Below the pieces are notes generated by a model. That model had not been told where the DNA came from and did not search any database. It saw nothing but the letters and a program-made list of their open reading frames with translations. 64,000 nt of DNA from Nostoc sp. MS1 (GTDB lineage Bacteria; Cyanobacteriota; Cyanobacteriia; Cyanobacteriales; Nostocaceae): contig NZ_AP023441.1 of NCBI RefSeq assembly GCF_019976755.1, positions 1,981,501 to 2,045,500 of the forward strand, read 5' to 3'. The position numbers and the translations under genes were made by a program. Below are positions 62,751 through 64,000 of this stretch, piece by piece (the stretch's first letter is position 1; every line of letters starts with the position of its first letter).

Positions 62751-64000
62751 TCAAAACTTTTTAATCTCAAATAGTTTAGCTTGTGGGAAAGTTTTAACTA
62801 ATGTATATTTAGCTTCTAGCTTTTTAAGTATTTTTGGTAAGGCTTCTAGAACAAAAACAGTATCAAAACCATTGGGAATTGTTAGATCATCTTGAATCAG
62901 TTTAAACTTAGTGTCTGAGTCAACTAAGTAGCTCATGGAAAATGCCCGATCCAAATTTGTACATAAAACTAATGGGTTATTAGCTGAACTGATTATTTTT
63001 GAGACTTTAGGAAAATTAGGACTACCAAAAGCATTCCAAGATGGTGCTTGAGAAATTACCAAACAAGAATTGATACCACACAAGATAAAAACTGACAGTA
63101 CAAATTGTCCCCATCGCCTGTGTGAAGCTTGACTCGCTGTTAACCAACTACCAATTGAATAGGCAACTATGAGTTCGATGGCTAGGGCAAAAGGTATTAA
63201 GTAACGTATCCGGGTAGTAATAGAACTACCACTGATCAAGTCTTTTACCATCAAGCTAACGCCTGCGGTAATTGCCAATGCTAAAAGGAAGTTTCTAATT
63301 CTTCTCGGTGCATATTGACAGAGAGTATAGAGAGATATTGCAGCGATCCCTAATATAATTGGAGCAAAGAACCATTGCACTGCTTTAAAAAAGTTAGGAG
63401 AGTAATAGGGATTGTATAAATCCCAAAATAGACTCTGTATTCCTTTTATCCAAGCATTAATTAATGCTAAAGCAGAGCTTCTCCCTGCAACTTGCCCAAC
63501 CGAATATCCCAACATACTAGAATTAACAAAAGCCCATAACCAAGGTAGGAACATTAGTGTACTGATTCCTAATGTTAATAAAAAAGGAATTATATTTTTT
63601 AGATTATTTAATTTGCTTTCAATTAAAACATAGACTACATGAGCTACTAAAACAAATCCAAACAACACATTAGAGTAAAGACCAATGACAACACTTAATC
63701 CATAAATTACCCACCAAAATATATTTTGAACACGCATTGATTTTAGTAGACATGCACATGCAATTACAGTAGTAGCTATTAAAATACTGTAAGGTCGTAT
63801 GACTTGAGCATATTGCAAATGAAAAGGTGAAATTGCAAGAATTACCACCGTCACTAATGCGGTAGTTCTGGATGCGAATAATTCGACACCTAACCAATAA
63901 GTTGCTGCTAATGCAATTACACTAAATAAAGCTGTTAAACTTCTTTGAATAATGAGCGTGTTATCAGTCCAATTGTTGAACAGATATGACCATAGAATTG
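62751..64000 (-). CDS. Integral membrane glycosyltransferase, GT39/ArnT-like (5' end outside window)
   Basis: The frame stays open on the minus strand to the window edge, beyond the ATG-like start at 63854, so about 416 C-terminal residues are visible and the N-terminus lies outside. The visible part has eight or more hydrophobic helices. Near the window edge it reads TALFSVIALAATYWLGVELF followed by SPFHLQYAQVIRPYSIL, the loop pattern typical of PMT/ArnT-like glycosyltransferases (GT39 superfamily, polyprenyl-phosphate sugar donors). The C-terminal soluble part (about 100 residues, from SWNAFGSPNFPKVSKII) resembles the periplasmic tail of this group. It probably glycosylates a lipid or protein. 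The catalytic N-terminal loop with the acidic pair is off-window. Confidence 0.75.
   Translation of the reverse strand, partial: ILWSYLFNNWTDNTLIIQRSLTALFSVIALAATYWLGVELFASRTTALVTVVILAISPFHLQYAQVIRPYSILIATTVIACACLLKSMRVQNIFWWVIYGLSVVIGLYSNVLFGFVLVAHVVYVLIESKLNNLKNIIPFLLTLGISTLMFLPWLWAFVNSSMLGYSVGQVAGRSSALALINAWIKGIQSLFWDLYNPYYSPNFFKAVQWFFAPIILGIAAISLYTLCQYAPRRIRNFLLALAITAGVSLMVKDLISGSSITTRIRYLIPFALAIELIVAYSIGSWLTASQASHRRWGQFVLSVFILCGINSCLVISQAPSWNAFGSPNFPKVSKIISSANNPLVLCTNLDRAFSMSYLVDSDTKFKLIQDDLTIPNGFDTVFVLEALPKILKKLEAKYTLVKTFPQAKLFEIKKF

Overview
The window is chromosomal DNA of a filamentous, probably heterocyst-forming cyanobacterium (order Nostocales, Nostoc/Anabaena group). Evidence: the HIP1 octamer GCGATCGC occurs throughout; dnaE is split and ends in the N-terminal half of the DnaE split intein; there are cyanobacterial or plastid families (Ycf33/DUF751, Ycf35, Ycf46, DUF760, DUF1822, DUF4327); the sulfolipid genes sqdB-sqdX are adjacent; a full-length CyaB1-type adenylate cyclase and a PatD-like heterocyst-frequency protein are present; and intergenic regions carry heptanucleotide tandem repeats typical of this group. 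I cannot name the species. The split intein differs at many positions from the Nostoc punctiforme and Anabaena PCC 7120 versions as I remember them.

Layout. 1-2.6 kb: 3' part of serA, an inverted pair of heptad-repeat arrays, then prmA. 2.6-8.3 kb: a minus-strand cluster reading sigma-70-like factor, DUF1822 protein, a membrane CHAT (caspase-like) protease with an outward amino-acid-type receptor domain, and a LuxR-type response regulator. 8.4-10 kb: a MITE-like element, a REP hairpin and a dicarboxylate symporter. 10.1-13.8 kb: dnaE-N with intein, then def and a small membrane protein. 14-15.7 kb: a gene remnant and a tail-to-tail restriction-modification pair. 15.9-18 kb: DUF751-rbfA, a 1.2 kb structured intergenic region, and a DUF4327 gene. 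18.5-22.9 kb: polyphosphate glucokinase, a PARG-like protein, a creatininase-family protein, lepB and a secreted/cytosolic unknown pair. 23.2-25.2 kb: modA divergent from an RHH-Mop regulator, then DUF760.

25.4-30.9 kb: a six-domain response regulator, a DUF4360 secreted protein, and AraC plus double-ABM genes. 31.1-33.6 kb: an RHH/zinc-ribbon protein, ycf46 and ycf35. 33.8-40.7 kb: a lipoprotein, the second MITE copy, sqdB, sqdX, cyaB1 and a second creatininase paralogue. 40.9-50.1 kb: an EF-G-like GTPase, a TPR protein, hemB, prfC and an M48-fold protein that has lost its zinc site. 50.1-54.8 kb: a candidate small RNA, an RRM protein, spoT/rel and patD. 54.9-64 kb: TetR/MFS efflux with a perfect operator, a retropepsin-like pair, a fused oligopeptide ABC ATPase, an unknown membrane protein, a GNAT enzyme, a Uma2 protein and a partial glycosyltransferase.

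Most genes are single housekeeping units. The best candidates for undescribed biology are the sigma/DUF1822/CHAT-receptor cluster, the RHH-Mop regulator with a palindrome next to modA, the inactive M48 protein, and the small-RNA candidate near 50.3 kb. No tRNA, rRNA, CRISPR array or transposase gene was seen. All family names are from reading motifs, not from database searches.
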